From Desulfopila sp. IMCC35008 (GTDB taxonomy: Bacteria > Desulfobacterota > Desulfobulbia > Desulfobulbales > Desulfocapsaceae), in contig NZ_CP050700.1 in assembly GCF_010646885.2 (NCBI RefSeq), positions 594,001-658,000 on the forward strand: DNA of 64,000 nucleotides, in the 5' to 3' direction. This document shows positions 8,513 through 17,220 of the stretch, one piece after another. The first letter of the stretch is position 1. Each line of letters opens with the position of its first letter. The notes beneath the pieces were generated by a model that was not told the DNA's origin, did no database searches, and worked only from the letters and a program-made list of their open reading frames with translations. Both the position numbers and the translations under genes were made by a program.

Positions 8513-8654
8513 ATAATTTCTCCTGAGGGGGGAAGAACATTCTTCCCCCAATCTTGATACCGCCTAGCTTTTTATGGTTCTTGCTTACCCAGGACAGACT
8601 TTGATTAAAAATTTTTGCAATGTCTGCTGCCTTGAGTAGTTCCAAATCAGGCAT
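8337..8654 (-). CDS. Small helix-turn-helix protein, probable excisionase
   Basis: 105 residues from the ATG at 8654, which has AAGGAG 7-8 bases upstream and overlaps the end of the replication gene by 8 bp. Residues 1-55 resemble an HTH_17/MerR-type excisionase fold (LLKAADIAKIFNQSLSWVSK, then GGIKIGGRMFF with the typical wing). The C-terminal half is read from DNA that also encodes the integrase in another frame, an overlap of 176 bp. That tail looks unstructured and basic. Either the long overlap is real and couples the two genes, or the ancestral protein ended earlier. Confidence 0.6.
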   Translation of the reverse strand: MPDLELLKAADIAKIFNQSLSWVSKNHKKLGGIKIGGRMFFPPQEKLYERLFCGEKGVAVRFHAEGREVHQSMVPNQARSQQSGTAKKIRVEQADLNRHGLLDTP

Positions 8655-9933
8655 ATGGTTCTCCTTCGGTGGTTTCAAAACCATATGGAGTGGGGTAAAC
8701 ACCATACTCAGGGTGATCGGGTTTAAGGGTGTGGAGTGCAGAAACAGATTCAAATACTTCGCGCTTCTTTTTATCTACCTTTTTAATGAAACCTGGTTCG
8801 TCATAGCGATACAGGTTAATAAGATCTTCTTCAATTACGTACTTTGAAATGTCTACAATATGATCAAGGTCCTCTGAGTTTACGCCATAGAAGGCTGCAA
8901 TACTCATTGCGATTCCTGCATACTGCTTTCGTAATGCGCTAAGGTCTTTTTTAGGTCTAGGTTTTTGTTGTGTAATATGCTTATCGCCAACCCATCGTAC
9001 CGAATTGACTATATTCCAAAATTCAGAATTTTTTGATCTGGTGTGATGATTATTTGAATACTTTACAGGCTTTGAACAGTGGCGGGCTCTATCAGTAGTG
9101 CAAAAGTGCCAGATTGAATTCAGGCTAGAGTTTAGGTCGTTTAGTGTATCAACACTACTGGCTAACTCATCTTCCTGTTTGAGGGTTTTTAGAAGTTTCC
9201 GATGTAGCTTAAATTCAATACGGGTTACTGGTTTTTGGGAAAAGTGAGAAACTTCCCAGAATTCAGTGAAAGTTTCTTGTTTATTGCCAGAACGAGAAAT
9301 CTCAAAAACTTTATCGTAAATTGTGAGAGAGCAAGAATCACGCCCAAAAGTAATGCCAGTAAGATTACGATTCTCTTTATAAACATCAAACTTTCTAGCA
9401 CGTTTAATCCAAAAATCCTCATCATGAACATTAATGTCACCAATATATAGTCCTACAATATCAAGAGCTAGGTGGACTTCGGAAATAATTTCTTTTTCTA
9501 CTTTGCCTCCGAGTAAATGAAGCCACTTAATAAAACGATCGTAAATTATGTTGTAACCTGGGGCCCAGCATGATTCCGAACCGATCTCTAATCGAACATT
9601 AGGTACATCCCCTTCAGCAGAACGGTTATTGATAAATAGCCGGAGGTCACCACTTAAGAGGCGGTAACTGTACAATTTGATGCCTATACGTTGGACGTTC
9701 CAATCAAAACCACCCGGGCAGTGGTAAGGATATTCATGGTCATTATCAGTTTTTTGGAGGGACTCTTTGATACTAGCAATTTCATCAAGGAAGGTGTCAT
9801 CTTGCCAAGAAACCCAAAAGGATACTTTCAGAGTATCAAGGTTATTGGCTAGAGTATAGGGGCATAAGATTCGGGCTTGCCCCTTTGTAGATTGCTGATT
9901 CTTGACTTTAACCGAGTTGTTGTCTACATTCAT
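8647..9933 (-). CDS. rep: Rolling-circle-type replication initiator (Rep_trans-like)
   Basis: 428 residues. Family-type features are SEVHLALDIVG (about residue 156), TGITFGRDSCSLTIYDK (about 192) and TRIEFKLHRKLL (about 235). These match the replication-initiation-factor fold found in integrative and mobilisable elements and filamentous phages, where a Tyr nicks the double-strand origin. The start has AAGGAG 6 bases upstream. It is followed without a gap by the excisionase-like gene and the integrase, all on the minus strand, so the three probably form one operon. A rep gene suggests the excised circle replicates. The 21-bp palindrome at 10440-10489 is an origin candidate. Confidence 0.7.
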   Translation of the reverse strand: MNVDNNSVKVKNQQSTKGQARILCPYTLANNLDTLKVSFWVSWQDDTFLDEIASIKESLQKTDNDHEYPYHCPGGFDWNVQRIGIKLYSYRLLSGDLRLFINNRSAEGDVPNVRLEIGSESCWAPGYNIIYDRFIKWLHLLGGKVEKEIISEVHLALDIVGLYIGDINVHDEDFWIKRARKFDVYKENRNLTGITFGRDSCSLTIYDKVFEISRSGNKQETFTEFWEVSHFSQKPVTRIEFKLHRKLLKTLKQEDELASSVDTLNDLNSSLNSIWHFCTTDRARHCSKPVKYSNNHHTRSKNSEFWNIVNSVRWVGDKHITQQKPRPKKDLSALRKQYAGIAMSIAAFYGVNSEDLDHIVDISKYVIEEDLINLYRYDEPGFIKKVDKKKREVFESVSALHTLKPDHPEYGVYPTPYGFETTEGEPYA

Positions 9934-10021
9934 ATTAACTCCTTTAACGATATGGGGTTCTAGCCTTCTTTCTGATCCGCTTCCGCCAAGATACAGGTCA
10001 GTTGGGAGGCTTTTTCGTTTT

Positions 10022-10297
10022 CTATTCTTTGACTTTCAACACATCATTGGTTTTTGATTTCAGGGTCCTGATTCGTTTAGACCAGGCTCCCATGTTCTCT
10101 TTTAAATTCCTAATCAAAAGAGAGAACTGAAATAAACCTACCATCTCACACTCTTCAAGTGTTTCAACTCCAACTTCTATTAAGTTGGCCATCAAGCGCT
10201 GACGAGGCATATCAGCTGTTTTGGCTAATTGGTCAAGTCGTTCTAAAACATCAACTGGACAATCAAAGGATACTTTTCTAGTTTCTTTTGCTTTCAT
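10022..10297 (-). CDS. Ribbon-helix-helix (CopG-like) DNA-binding protein
   Basis: 91 residues with a GGAGAG Shine-Dalgarno. Residues 5-45 fit a ribbon-helix-helix fold: strand RKVSFDCPVDVLERLDQLAK followed by two helices ending near VGVETLEE. Such small proteins act as dimeric repressors or relaxosome accessories. Its place just upstream of rep on the same strand suggests it controls copy number or rep transcription; this is inference from position. Confidence 0.65.
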   Translation of the reverse strand: MKAKETRKVSFDCPVDVLERLDQLAKTADMPRQRLMANLIEVGVETLEECEMVGLFQFSLLIRNLKENMGAWSKRIRTLKSKTNDVLKVKE

Positions 10298-10439
10298 AAA
10301 CTCTCCATGAATACATAGTATTCTTATGTGTGTTAAAATCTTTTACAGAATACTCTGGATGGTGTCAAGTGGAAAATCCTTGCTCCTACCTTGCGAATTG
10401 TTTCTGTACTCTTACGAGAGTTCATTTGCGCTTCGGTGA

Positions 10440-10489
10440 GGGTACTAATCAATGTATAAAAAACAGCCTTTATACATTGATTAGTACCC
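10440..10489. repeat. Perfect 21-bp inverted repeat, candidate origin or operator
   Basis: The arms at 10440-10460 and 10469-10489 are perfectly complementary (starting GGGTACTAATCAATG) around an 8-base AAACAGCC loop. It has no T-run and lies 140 bp upstream of the RHH gene in the rep-side non-coding stretch of the AIPR element. Its size and symmetry fit a rolling-circle origin hairpin or a dimer-of-dimers repressor site more than a terminator. The open frame across it (10333-10515 minus) looks accidental. Confidence 0.6.
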
Positions 10490-10567
10490 GAGTATGTTGC
10501 TTGGGTTGAGGTCATTCTTTGTTTTTTGGTGTTGCGTTCGTTTGCTCTCTCTGGAGAGCGGCCTCAC

Positions 10568-10912
10568 TTAAAAGTGGTTAGGTGTTGATTGAAAGCGTTC
10601 TACACCGAGGTTTTGGTTACCGAAGTTGAATGCTTCTTCCATTGTTGTAAAGGGGCCGTGTACTGTGATCTCGTCGCAGCTACCTTCTGTTAACACCCAG
10701 TCGTTTAAGTTGAAGCTGCTATTGCCGGTTTCTAATAATTCGTATAAGACGGATTCGGTAACTTGACGGACCATACACGTTACAGTGTTGGTTTTCTGTT
10801 GGAAGCCAAAGAAAACGTTTTCGAATAGTTGGTCGATATCAGGGGACACTGTGTTTTTTTTGGCGTGTATTTTTTGCTTAATGTTTCTTTGTATTTTCCT
10901 TTTATTACTCAT
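10568..10912 (-). CDS. Small protein of unknown function
   Basis: 114 residues, ATG with AAAGGT upstream. The N-terminus is strongly basic (KRKIQRNIKQKIHAKK); the rest is mixed, with VTCMVRQVTESVLYELLE and a C-terminal EITVHGPFTTMEEAFNFG stretch. I do not recognise a family. It is the right-most gene of the AIPR element, reading toward the rep operon and about 235 bp from att copy 3. Small basic proteins in this position are often control or accessory factors, but nothing here proves that. Confidence 0.45.
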   Translation of the reverse strand: MSNKRKIQRNIKQKIHAKKNTVSPDIDQLFENVFFGFQQKTNTVTCMVRQVTESVLYELLETGNSSFNLNDWVLTEGSCDEITVHGPFTTMEEAFNFGNQNLGVERFQSTPNHF

Positions 10913-11145
10913 AGGATACCTTTAATGTTTAATTAAAAATTAGGTAGATGACTATAGTCGGCAAAAGTGACGTTAGGTGGTCGACAACGTACTATTAAGA
11001 GGTGTAATGAGTGTGGGAAACTGTGTGTGAAAAAGGTCAGACCGAGATGGAATGACGAGAGTTTTGCCAAAAAAGAATATAATGTATTCTTGAATATGAT
11101 ATGTGAATACAGTATGTTAAGAGTTTTAATGTTGTGAGGGTGCTG

Positions 11146-11192
11146 ATTCCTAATCCTGGTGTCGCATGTTCGATTCATGCCGGGGGCACCAT
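11146..11192 (+). repeat. att copy 3 (exact tRNA-Arg 3' repeat), right end of the AIPR element
   Basis: Identical over 47 bp to the tRNA-Arg end, plus the preceding G. The sequence before it contains GTGTGGGAAACTGTGTGTGA (11011-11030), similar to the boxes inside the left ends at 4692 and 5671, as expected of integrase arm sites. Confidence 0.9.
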
Positions 11193-11209
11193 AAATAAAG
11201 GGTTTTTCA

Positions 11210-11244
11210 AAATGTAGTAGTCGTCGACGTTGACTACTACATTT
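11210..11244. terminator. Strong hairpin terminator beside att copy 3
   Basis: A 13-bp perfect stem (AAATGTAGTAGTC / GACTACTACATTT) with a 9-base loop, followed by AAAGGCC and a run of nine T's to about 11262. It would stop transcripts leaving the AIPR element or the tRNA toward the next element. Confidence 0.65.
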
Positions 11245-11711
11245 CGAAAGGCCTTTTTTTTTGTTTACATCTAGCTGTGCAACCTTGCTTCCTGGTAGCC
11301 TCTATGGCCTCACCGGTCTCCTTGAGGACATTGGAGAATTCCTCCATTAGTTCGGAATCGGGCTGCTTACCGGTTGGGGGCAGGGGAACGAAGGCACCAC
11401 CACAGAGATTGGCGATGTATTGGGCGATAGGATAGGCACGCTCTGATGAACCATCGTCTTCAGCAATCATGCTGATGGATGGTACGCAGACGGGCCAATG
11501 GGCCGAACTTGCCGGTGGCGTATTCATCCTCGGTTTCGGGGGACCGACACCAGCTTCGAACCAGTTGCGGAGATACGGATAAACGCCGAGCTGCTTCAAC
11601 GGCATCACCGCGTTTGAGCACCATGTCCATCACTTCGTAGTCGCTAGGGCGTTTCGATTCACGTGGTATCACTACTTCTCCTTGTAAGGAAAAAACGGTG
11701 ATAATTGCCAC
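11237..11711 (-). pseudogene. Frameshifted phage-regulator-like gene
   Basis: Two minus-strand frames together make one protein. 11460-11711 encodes an N-terminal half with a helix-turn-helix look (DAVEAARRLSVSPQLVRSWC, then FGPLARLRTI). 11237-11475 continues with SMIAEDDGSSERAYPIAQYIA and SELMEEFSNVLKETGEAIEA. The join lies near 11475, where one extra C in ACCATC-C-ATCAGC breaks the frame; removing it gives LRTIISMIAEDDG. The whole looks like a phage CII-type or DNA-binding regulatory protein. It is now inactive unless the extra base is a sequencing error, and is probably a relic of an earlier prophage or island in this locus. Confidence 0.6.
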
Positions 11712-11943
11712 TGTGTGGTGGTAATACCTTTAATTTGTTTGCAAAAACGTCCGACCTCTGTTGTAATGCGTTTTGTAGCTCCCCAGCTATAACGCCCGCA
11801 TCACGCTCAGAGGACGGGATTTCTTTTTTCTTCCTATCTTCAGGCCGCGTCGGGCCATATTTCGTTTTCAGGCTTTTCAATCAGGGAGGCGATAAACTCA
11901 CGGATGTTCCGGTTTTGTGAAGTGCCCTTAATTACACGGTAAA

Positions 11944-12282
11944 ATGTCGCCAAAAGATGTTGCAGAAAGATTACAGGTGAACAAATCACAAATAACAAGG
12001 TGGCGGAATGAAGACCTCATGCCACGTGATGGAACAGTGAACAAGATTTGTGAACAGTTCGGCTGTTCCTTTAACTGGCTGAAATATGGTGAAGGAGAAA
12101 TGTTTCAGTCTACAGAGGGCGAAGGAATCTCTTCCGAGATCGATCCGGAAACCTTCGGCGACATCCAAAAGTGGCTTAACGACCAGGAAAAAGAAAAACC
12201 GGGCTTTAACAATTGGTTCAAAATTGAATTTCGGAATCGCTTTCCGGAGTTTGATAAGTGGGAAAAGAAGAAAGAAGAGTAA
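11944..12282 (+). CDS. Cro/CI-type helix-turn-helix regulator
   Basis: 112 residues, ATG start. An XRE-type HTH occupies residues 1-45 (SPKDVAERLQVNKSQITRWRNEDLMPRDG), followed by FGCSFNWLKYGEGEMF, a sequence common in phage CI-like repressors. The C-terminus is short and acidic-basic, without the peptidase domain of full repressors, so it is an SOS-insensitive type of regulator. It lies 93 bp upstream of the second integrase on the same strand and probably controls that element. Confidence 0.7.
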   Translation: MSPKDVAERLQVNKSQITRWRNEDLMPRDGTVNKICEQFGCSFNWLKYGEGEMFQSTEGEGISSEIDPETFGDIQKWLNDQEKEKPGFNNWFKIEFRNRFPEFDKWEKKKEE

Positions 12283-12375
12283 GGGAGAGATATTTATCGA
12301 TTAGGGCGGATTCAGGGCTTGATGTTTCGATTATATCGTAGAGATAAAAGGTGGTCTAAAAGATAGGAAAACGTT

Positions 12376-13437
12376 TTGTCCGTTCGTCCCCACCCCAAAA
12401 AAGGCGAAGGTTGGTGGATTATCGATTACTACCCTGACGGTCGGAAGGGTAAAAGGGTACGTTTCCCCCTTAAAGGAACGAAGGGTGAAGCTCTAGCTAT
12501 GGAGCAGGATCTCCGCAGATCTCCCGGCCAGGTTAAGAACGAAACCTCTCCATTAATAAAAGATCTCATATCTCCCTGGTTAGAATATTACAAAAACGAG
12601 GTCGCACCCTCCACATACGCCGATGCAAGAAACTCCCTCGCGCATTGGCTCCCCATTTTCGGCTATTACAAACCAGCCAATATCACGCAGAAATCTATAA
12701 ACGATTATAAGGCAGTAAGACTTGAGCATATATACAATGAAAAAGCTGTAGAAAGGGGAGAAGAACCGAGATACATAAAAAAGCGAACCATCAACAAAGA
12801 GCTCAGCTACCTTTCTTCATGCCTGAAATGGGCAGTTCAAAATGGTTACTCCAACGAGCTTCTTTTCCAGATCAGAGGCTTTCCAACCAAACAGATAAGG
12901 ACGCAAAAACCAATCGTCTTGGCAGCCAGACAGATGGCCAAAATGTATGAGGTCATCGAACCAGAGTATAAGTTACTCTTCCTCCTCATGGCCGATATGG
13001 GCCTTCGCCGTGAAGAAGCGTTGAAAGCTACTGCTGAAGATGTGGACGAGTTTCACGAAACTCTCTCTGTTTTCGGCAAAGGCAATAAAGAACGAATCCT
13101 ACCCTGGACGACTGATCGTTTTGCAGAGGAGCTAAAGAAGACACTCGATAAGCGACAGTCTGGTTATCTTTCAATAAATCAGAGAACGGGAAAGAGACTC
13201 GTACAGATTCGGAAAGTTTTCTACCGGGCCGGAAGAAATGCAGGATTAAATCGAGATGTGAATCCTCACTTGTTACGGCATAGCTGTTTGACAGACCTTG
13301 CGAGAAAGGGGATGTCACCTCATGCATTGCAGCAGTTTGCGGGGCATAGCTCTATCGAGACTACAAATAAAATCTATGTACATATTCGTAGTGATTATGT
13401 GGGTGAAGAGGTGAGGCGTTTGAGGAGGCAGAGATGA
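12376..13437 (+). CDS. int: Tyrosine site-specific integrase of the YobI-Shedu stretch
   Basis: 353 residues with a TTG start preceded by AGGAAAACG. An N-terminal arm-binding domain (KKGEGWWIIDYYPDGRKGKR) precedes a SAM-like core-binding domain (about residues 60-150). The catalytic domain has Arg in GLRREEALKA, the HLLRHSCLTDLARKG box and FAGHSSIETTNKIYVHI with the nucleophilic Tyr. It is unrelated in detail to the integrase at 7484-8512. It stands immediately before the YobI-type ATPase gene. The four GACTACATA sites further right could be its targets, but no direct evidence links them. Confidence 0.88.
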   Translation: MSVRPHPKKGEGWWIIDYYPDGRKGKRVRFPLKGTKGEALAMEQDLRRSPGQVKNETSPLIKDLISPWLEYYKNEVAPSTYADARNSLAHWLPIFGYYKPANITQKSINDYKAVRLEHIYNEKAVERGEEPRYIKKRTINKELSYLSSCLKWAVQNGYSNELLFQIRGFPTKQIRTQKPIVLAARQMAKMYEVIEPEYKLLFLLMADMGLRREEALKATAEDVDEFHETLSVFGKGNKERILPWTTDRFAEELKKTLDKRQSGYLSINQRTGKRLVQIRKVFYRAGRNAGLNRDVNPHLLRHSCLTDLARKGMSPHALQQFAGHSSIETTNKIYVHIRSDYVGEEVRRLRRQR

Positions 13438-13501
13438 TGCATGTCAGCCTTTTGTGCATTTTCATTATTGTATTTTGAAGGTTACTTTAGTTCCGCATCG
13501 T

Positions 13502-16500
13502 ATGAAAAAAAACATCACCAGCCTAGTACGCAGGTTTGCCGGAAGCCTCAACAACATCGCGGCTTTGCTAGAAAGTAAAGACCGCTACGCCGATACGCAA
13601 TCGAAGTTCGTGGATCTCGCGCCAACTGATGAGGCCGACAAGGATGACGTGTATTCCGAAGCGATTCTGTTTGCGACGAACAATGCGAAGGTCTCCAATA
13701 TTGCCCTAACCGGCCCCTATGGGTCGGGCAAGAGCAGCATCATCCAGTCCTTTTTGAAGAAGTATCGGCAGACTGCGCTTCATATCTCTCTCGCTGCGTT
13801 CGTTCCCGAGGCGGATAAAGGTGACGCGGAAGTGAGCCGTCAAGAGATTGAGAGAAGTATCCTGCAGCAGATGCTTTATGGTGCTGACGCAAATAAACTT
13901 CCATTGTCGCGGTTCAAAAGAATTCAGTCTCCTGGTATTTGGTCGATCTTTAAATCTCTTTACATAATGCTTGGAATTCTCGCTTTGTGGTACGTGTTTC
14001 ATCAGCGAGAAGACATCATCAGCGGCACTTTTTTCGTTCCGCTCTCGCTCAGCAATTGGCTCAACCTCGGAATTGTCGTGCTAGCGGTAACATTCCTGTG
14101 GGTGACTCTGCATCACTTTTATGTCGCGAGTTTCGGTCTGTCACTCAAGAGCATCTCGTTAAAGGACGTTGAGATTAAGCCTGCACATGATGATCAGGCG
14201 TCCATATTGAACCGTCACTTAGACGAAATAGTCTACTTCTTCCAATCAACCGCTTACGATCTTGTAATCATTGAGGATCTAGATCGATTTAACAATACCG
14301 AGATTTTCGTCACACTGCGCGAAATTAATAGCCTCGTGAATGAGAACGCAGGTGTGAAACGCACCATCAGATTCCTCTACGCCCTTCGCGACGACATGTT
14401 TGTCAACACCGATCGAACCAAGTTCTTCGAATTTATCATTCCCGTCATACCAATCATCAACACATCGAATTCGATCGACATGGTATTGGAGCAGGGAAGA
14501 AGACTTGAGCTTGATGGACGCCTTGATCGGCAGTTTCTGAGAGAAGTCTCACGATACCTGAATGACTTGAGGTTGATTCAGAACATCTTTAATGAATACG
14601 CCATTTATGTGGCTAATTTGGAAACTGATGGAGAGAAACTGCTCGACGCTAACAAGCTCCTTGCGATCCTGATCTATAAAAACTTTTATCCAAGGGACTT
14701 TGAGCGCCTGCACCGCGGCGCGGGTACCCTCGCCGAAATATTGAACCGCCAAGACGAGCTCATTGTGCTTGGTGAGGACACTTATAGGACCGAGATCGTG
14801 GAGCTCGAAAAGTGGCTTGAAGTCGCCGAGCGACAGACGCCTTCAAACCTGAGAGAGTTGCGGCAAATCTACGCTATGGCTCTGATTGAGTTGTTTCCAG
14901 CGGATGCCCGCAGTGTCAGTCTTGATAATCGAACATGGATCGCGCTTCCTCAGCTGGTCGCGTACGATGCGTTTGATCAACTGATTGTGGCTCCACGGCT
15001 ATTCTTGCGTAACATCCATAATCAACAACATCAGGTCGATGTTTCTAAATTGCAAAACGAGGTGGATTCTCAGAAATCCTACCAGCAACGCAAAGAGGAG
15101 ATCGAAAGCAAGGCGGCCGATAATAAGAGTAAGAGATTGCGCAGAATAAGTGAACTTAGATCAAAGATTGCAACGTTGCGTACGACTAAGCTCAATGAGC
15201 TGTTACGTTTAAACGCCGACCTTGTGCAGGATCATTTCGAAAACTTCGGGCAAAACGGAGAGCTTGCTCGTTTTCTGATCCTGGAAGGCTATCTCGACGA
15301 TACCTACTACCAATACACTTCACTCTTTCACTCAGGTCGTTTGTCGCCCAATGACAACAAGTTTCTGATTCAGATACGGGCATTCGTCACGCCTCAGCCA
15401 GGTTTTCCGATCGATAATCCGAAAGAGGTCATCGCAGCGATGCGAGATGAAGACTTCCTGCAAAGCTATGTCTTGAATGTTAAGCTTGTTGATAGTCTCC
15501 TGAATGACCGGAGCCGTTATCTCGACCAAACGCAGAAGCTTTTCGAGTTTCTCTCGTCCGAATTCGAGAGTTGCGAGGACTTTTTCGATGCCTATTACAC
15601 CAGTGGCCGCGATGTTGTAGGACTTCTTTCGGGACTAGCCAAAGCTTGGAAAGGTCTAGTCCCAACTGTCATTGCTAGCCCTAACAATCTCTCCCACATC
15701 ACCCAGCTGGTCTCGAACCTACCGGAAACCTCGCTTAAAACGCTCGCAAGGGATTTTGACGAGTTATCGGAATTTATTTCGACGAACCTTCCAGAGATTC
15801 TGGTGAATTCACCCGAACTAGAACCAGGACGTCTTGCATGTCTCAACTTTGAGATCAAAGACCTAGCTGCAATCAAAGAACATTCTGAAATTGTACACGC
15901 CATGTTCGAGGAGGGGCTTTTCGAACTCACGATCCCGAACCTGGAGTACGTCTACCAAGCAATTTTGGGAGAGAGCGATCTTGAGCCACTACGTGAGAGG
16001 AACTTCACGACCATACTTTCGACGAACAACACAACCTTGATTAAGCGCGTCGAACGCGATTTCAACAGCTACTTACATGACATCCTTTTAGAGCTTCAAG
16101 GGAATTCAAAAGAGGATATCCCCGCTATTCTTGCTGTAGTTCACCACGATACGCTTGATCAAGAAGATCTTCGAGAGTTTCTTGGACGGCAGACGACCCT
16201 GCTTCCAACCCTAGAGGATGTGCCTGAGAGGTTGCACTCGATGCTGTTCCAGTTAGGTAAAATCGAACCTACTTGGATGAACTGTCATTATTTTATTGAA
16301 GGTGAAGGGTTCGAGGAGGAGAGCCTAGTTAGCTATCTTGATAGAGATGTTGTCCGTGCGGCTATTTTGAAATATCCCATACCAAGCGACTCGGATTCAC
16401 TGAGGCTGCGTCAGTTCCTCATCAATGCAGGCTCGCTGTCTGATGTTAGCTATAAAGAATATGCACATGCTTTTCCTAGTACTTTCAAAAACTTTCCTGT

Positions 16501-17116
16501 AGGGCTTGAGTCAGACAAGCTTCGAATCCTAATAAGTGAGGAAAAAATCACATTTACTACGGAGAATTTAGGCGCGCTCACTGACAACAGGGATTTGCAG
16601 GTACTATTTGTCGTGGCTAACATCAAAAGATATCTGGCGGACCCTGATAGCTTTGGGCTGGACGACGATTTTTTGGAAGATCTTCTTCGATCTGAAATTA
16701 ATTATGCATCCAAGCTCGGGATAGTTGAATTGATGGACCTAGAAGCGCTTGTGGACATTCCCGAACGATCAGCACTCATCGGCTCGATTCTTGTAAACAG
16801 CGACGCAATTATATCCTCTCTCAATGGGACTATAGCGCAATCCCTGATTACGCATTCGACGCCCATAGCGACGCAAATATCACTCTTTAATAAATATAAC
16901 TCGAGTTTGACGGATGATGAAGTGCGTCATGTCTTGGCCAATCTACCGAAACCATTTTCTGAAATAAAAACTGGGTACAACACGCCGAGACTAAAAAACA
17001 CTCCAGAGAATCAAGATTTAGTCAGATGGCTTAATTCAAGAAACATTATTTCGTCATGGAGTGAGAATAGTTTATTCACTGACGAGATAAGAGTGAATCT
17101 CTACAGGCGCGCATAA
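13502..17116 (+). CDS. YobI-type giant membrane P-loop ATPase
   Basis: About 1204 residues from the ATG at 13502. It carries a Walker A motif (GPYGSGKSS, about residues 71-79), then two predicted membrane segments (about 153-168 and 186-208), then a Walker B (DLVIIEDLDRF, about 253-263), as in the YobI-like ATPase family. The remaining 900 residues are helical and acidic without motifs I recognise; a Lys/Arg/Glu-rich coiled-coil-like stretch is near 535-570. YobI-type proteins occur in mobile elements and near defence genes, but their mode of action is not known to me. It is followed 104 bp later by Shedu on the same strand. Base composition is richer in GC than the genes on either side, so it probably came from another source. 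Confidence 0.75.
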   Translation: MKKNITSLVRRFAGSLNNIAALLESKDRYADTQSKFVDLAPTDEADKDDVYSEAILFATNNAKVSNIALTGPYGSGKSSIIQSFLKKYRQTALHISLAAFVPEADKGDAEVSRQEIERSILQQMLYGADANKLPLSRFKRIQSPGIWSIFKSLYIMLGILALWYVFHQREDIISGTFFVPLSLSNWLNLGIVVLAVTFLWVTLHHFYVASFGLSLKSISLKDVEIKPAHDDQASILNRHLDEIVYFFQSTAYDLVIIEDLDRFNNTEIFVTLREINSLVNENAGVKRTIRFLYALRDDMFVNTDRTKFFEFIIPVIPIINTSNSIDMVLEQGRRLELDGRLDRQFLREVSRYLNDLRLIQNIFNEYAIYVANLETDGEKLLDANKLLAILIYKNFYPRDFERLHRGAGTLAEILNRQDELIVLGEDTYRTEIVELEKWLEVAERQTPSNLRELRQIYAMALIELFPADARSVSLDNRTWIALPQLVAYDAFDQLIVAPRLFLRNIHNQQHQVDVSKLQNEVDSQKSYQQRKEEIESKAADNKSKRLRRISELRSKIATLRTTKLNELLRLNADLVQDHFENFGQNGELARFLILEGYLDDTYYQYTSLFHSGRLSPNDNKFLIQIRAFVTPQPGFPIDNPKEVIAAMRDEDFLQSYVLNVKLVDSLLNDRSRYLDQTQKLFEFLSSEFESCEDFFDAYYTSGRDVVGLLSGLAKAWKGLVPTVIASPNNLSHITQLVSNLPETSLKTLARDFDELSEFISTNLPEILVNSPELEPGRLACLNFEIKDLAAIKEHSEIVHAMFEEGLFELTIPNLEYVYQAILGESDLEPLRERNFTTILSTNNTTLIKRVERDFNSYLHDILLELQGNSKEDIPAILAVVHHDTLDQEDLREFLGRQTTLLPTLEDVPERLHSMLFQLGKIEPTWMNCHYFIEGEGFEEESLVSYLDRDVVRAAILKYPIPSDSDSLRLRQFLINAGSLSDVSYKEYAHAFPSTFKNFPVGLESDKLRILISEEKITFTTENLGALTDNRDLQVLFVVANIKRYLADPDSFGLDDDFLEDLLRSEINYASKLGIVELMDLEALVDIPERSALIGSILVNSDAIISSLNGTIAQSLITHSTPIATQISLFNKYNSSLTDDEVRHVLANLPKPFSEIKTGYNTPRLKNTPENQDLVRWLNSRNIISSWSENSLFTDEIRVNLYRRA

Positions 17117-17165
17117 GGGGAAATTCGGGATAGACCACGATTACGGATCTCCACAACAAGATAAT

Positions 17166-17184
17166 TCACCGGATAAACCGGTGA
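17166..17184 (+). terminator. Small hairpin between YobI-type ATPase and Shedu genes
   Basis: TCACCGG / CCGGTGA (7 bp) with a 5-base loop. No T-run follows, so termination is doubtful. It could also be part of a recombination site, since GTTAGCTT follows at about 17192 and also occurs just after the group II intron near 24780. Confidence 0.3.
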
Positions 17185-17220
17185 TCATCATGTTAGCTTC
17201 TCGGAGTAGAAATTGAAACT

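Noticed and set aside
10333-10515. A 60-codon minus-strand frame
   Set aside because: It runs through the perfect 21-bp inverted repeat, has no family resemblance or good ribosome site, and is best explained by the palindrome.
10933-11178. An 81-codon minus-strand frame ending the AIPR element
   Set aside because: It starts inside the tRNA repeat (translating the tRNA end) and has no coding character.
11659-11880. A 73-codon minus-strand frame next to the regulator relic
   Set aside because: Acidic-basic low-complexity start and no known motif; possibly part of the same decayed element, but not enough to call.
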